From the NCBI RefSeq assembly GCF_008370685.1, contig NZ_VTZU01000026.1, positions 1-64,000 of the forward strand: a stretch of 64,000 nucleotides of DNA, read 5' to 3'. The first letter of the stretch is position 1. Each line of letters begins with the position of its first letter. The notes beneath the pieces are model-generated. The model was not told where the DNA came from. It saw only the letters and a program-made list of their open reading frames with translations, and did no database searches. The translations under genes and the position numbers were made by a program. Origin of the DNA: Aquimarina sp. RZ0 (lineage in GTDB: Bacteria; Bacteroidota; Bacteroidia; Flavobacteriales; Flavobacteriaceae). This document shows, one piece after another, positions 63,692 to 64,000 of this stretch.

Positions 63692-64000
63692 ATGATGTCA
63701 ACAATACAGCTATATTATCAAATCCCGAATTTAATAGAGCACAATTTTCTGTAGAATTATATCCAAATCCTGCTACATCTATAGTGCATTTTCAAACAAG
63801 GAAAACTATTGGAGATACTTCTGTGAAAATCTATGATATTTTGGGCAAAGATCAAATACATGCGATAATGAATGGAGATCAAATGGATTTGAATATAAGT
63901 GAGCTTTCTTCTGGTGTTTATTTTGTCACTTTTCAAAATAAGAATGCTACTTCTACAATAAAGATGATTGTAGAATAATGCCAATTCTGACTTTTTGTTT

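Larger units (their letters stand above)
61843..63978 (+). pseudogene. GH16 galactanase/agarase-like gene with T9SS tail, heavily decayed
   Basis: A secreted GH16 enzyme once. A signal-like start MKNDVLLALFIITTGYNYAQ precedes FRWVLWDQYSDEFNGASLDQ. The catalytic ELDIAE (E-x-D-x-x-E) is visible after an in-frame TAG. Damage in order: TGA at about 62122, TAG near 62294, frameshifts near 62665, 62865 and 63290, then family B (63349-63507) and family A (63534-63691) insertions. The rest encodes a CBM-like beta domain (AHIKVAGTHEKVVELATNTT) and a T9SS sorting domain (VELYPNPATSIVHF... IKMIVE). Removing both elements with one AT each reads HIYN-DSEIIASD-DVNNTAILSN. The last fragment alone could start at the element ATG (63658). 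Confidence 0.85.

Noticed and set aside
1..64000. tRNA, rRNA, tmRNA or riboswitch
   Set aside because: No cloverleaf, rRNA-like stretch or known riboswitch core was seen on reading; a covariance search was not possible.

Overview
The window looks like a chromosomal segment of a marine Flavobacteriaceae member (Bacteroidota), probably close to Aquimarina. The reasons are the low GC, type IX secretion (T9SS) C-terminal sorting domains on secreted enzymes, a T9SS plug-type protein, a Na+-NQR operon, DUF3667 and NRDE proteins, TAnnTTTG promoter elements, and remnants of algal-polysaccharide enzymes. The genus is inference; no rRNA or tRNA gene was seen.

Layout. 1-191: 5' part of an IS1595-type transposase at the window edge. 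620-3467: trkA-trkH potassium uptake. 3468-4423: a stack of small repeats. 4424-16626: mostly minus-strand housekeeping (aspartate aminotransferase, fatty-acid desaturase, PruA, GNAT, FAD monooxygenase) with rsmG on plus, a large T9SS subtilase and a dead ISAs1-type IS. 16964-25138: NRDE protein, ApaG, a GH50-like lipoprotein, DUF3667 and a T9SS plug protein. 25329-31457: complete nqrABCDEF, followed about 3 kb later by apbE, whose product flavinylates NqrB and NqrC.

From 31.5 kb onward the region is accessory and decaying. It holds two damaged outer-membrane barrel genes, a DinB-like gene split by an element, a PIG-L deacetylase with duplicated discoidin domains, orphan genes beside attC-like hairpins, a 5' fragment of a group II intron, AraC plus aldehyde dehydrogenase, a double-glycine leader peptide gene, a TssD (T6SS tube) pseudogene, an S41 protease fragment, an AlkD-like plus radical-SAM DNA-repair pair, a Crp regulator, a DnaQ/GIY-YIG nuclease and a wrecked GH16 gene with a T9SS tail.

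The strongest unexplained structure is a set of small non-autonomous elements. Family A/B (158-159 bp, ends ACGATTT...AAATCGT) has nine copies. Four insertions lie inside three recognisable genes, and in every case removing the element plus one copy of a 2-bp AT duplication restores the reading frame. Family A carries an outward start codon that opens new ORFs on downstream gene fragments. Family C (three copies, GAG...CTC ends, 3-bp TTA/TAA duplications) looks like an IS5/IS1031-type derivative. Families D, E, F and a REP-like hairpin repeat are also dispersed here.
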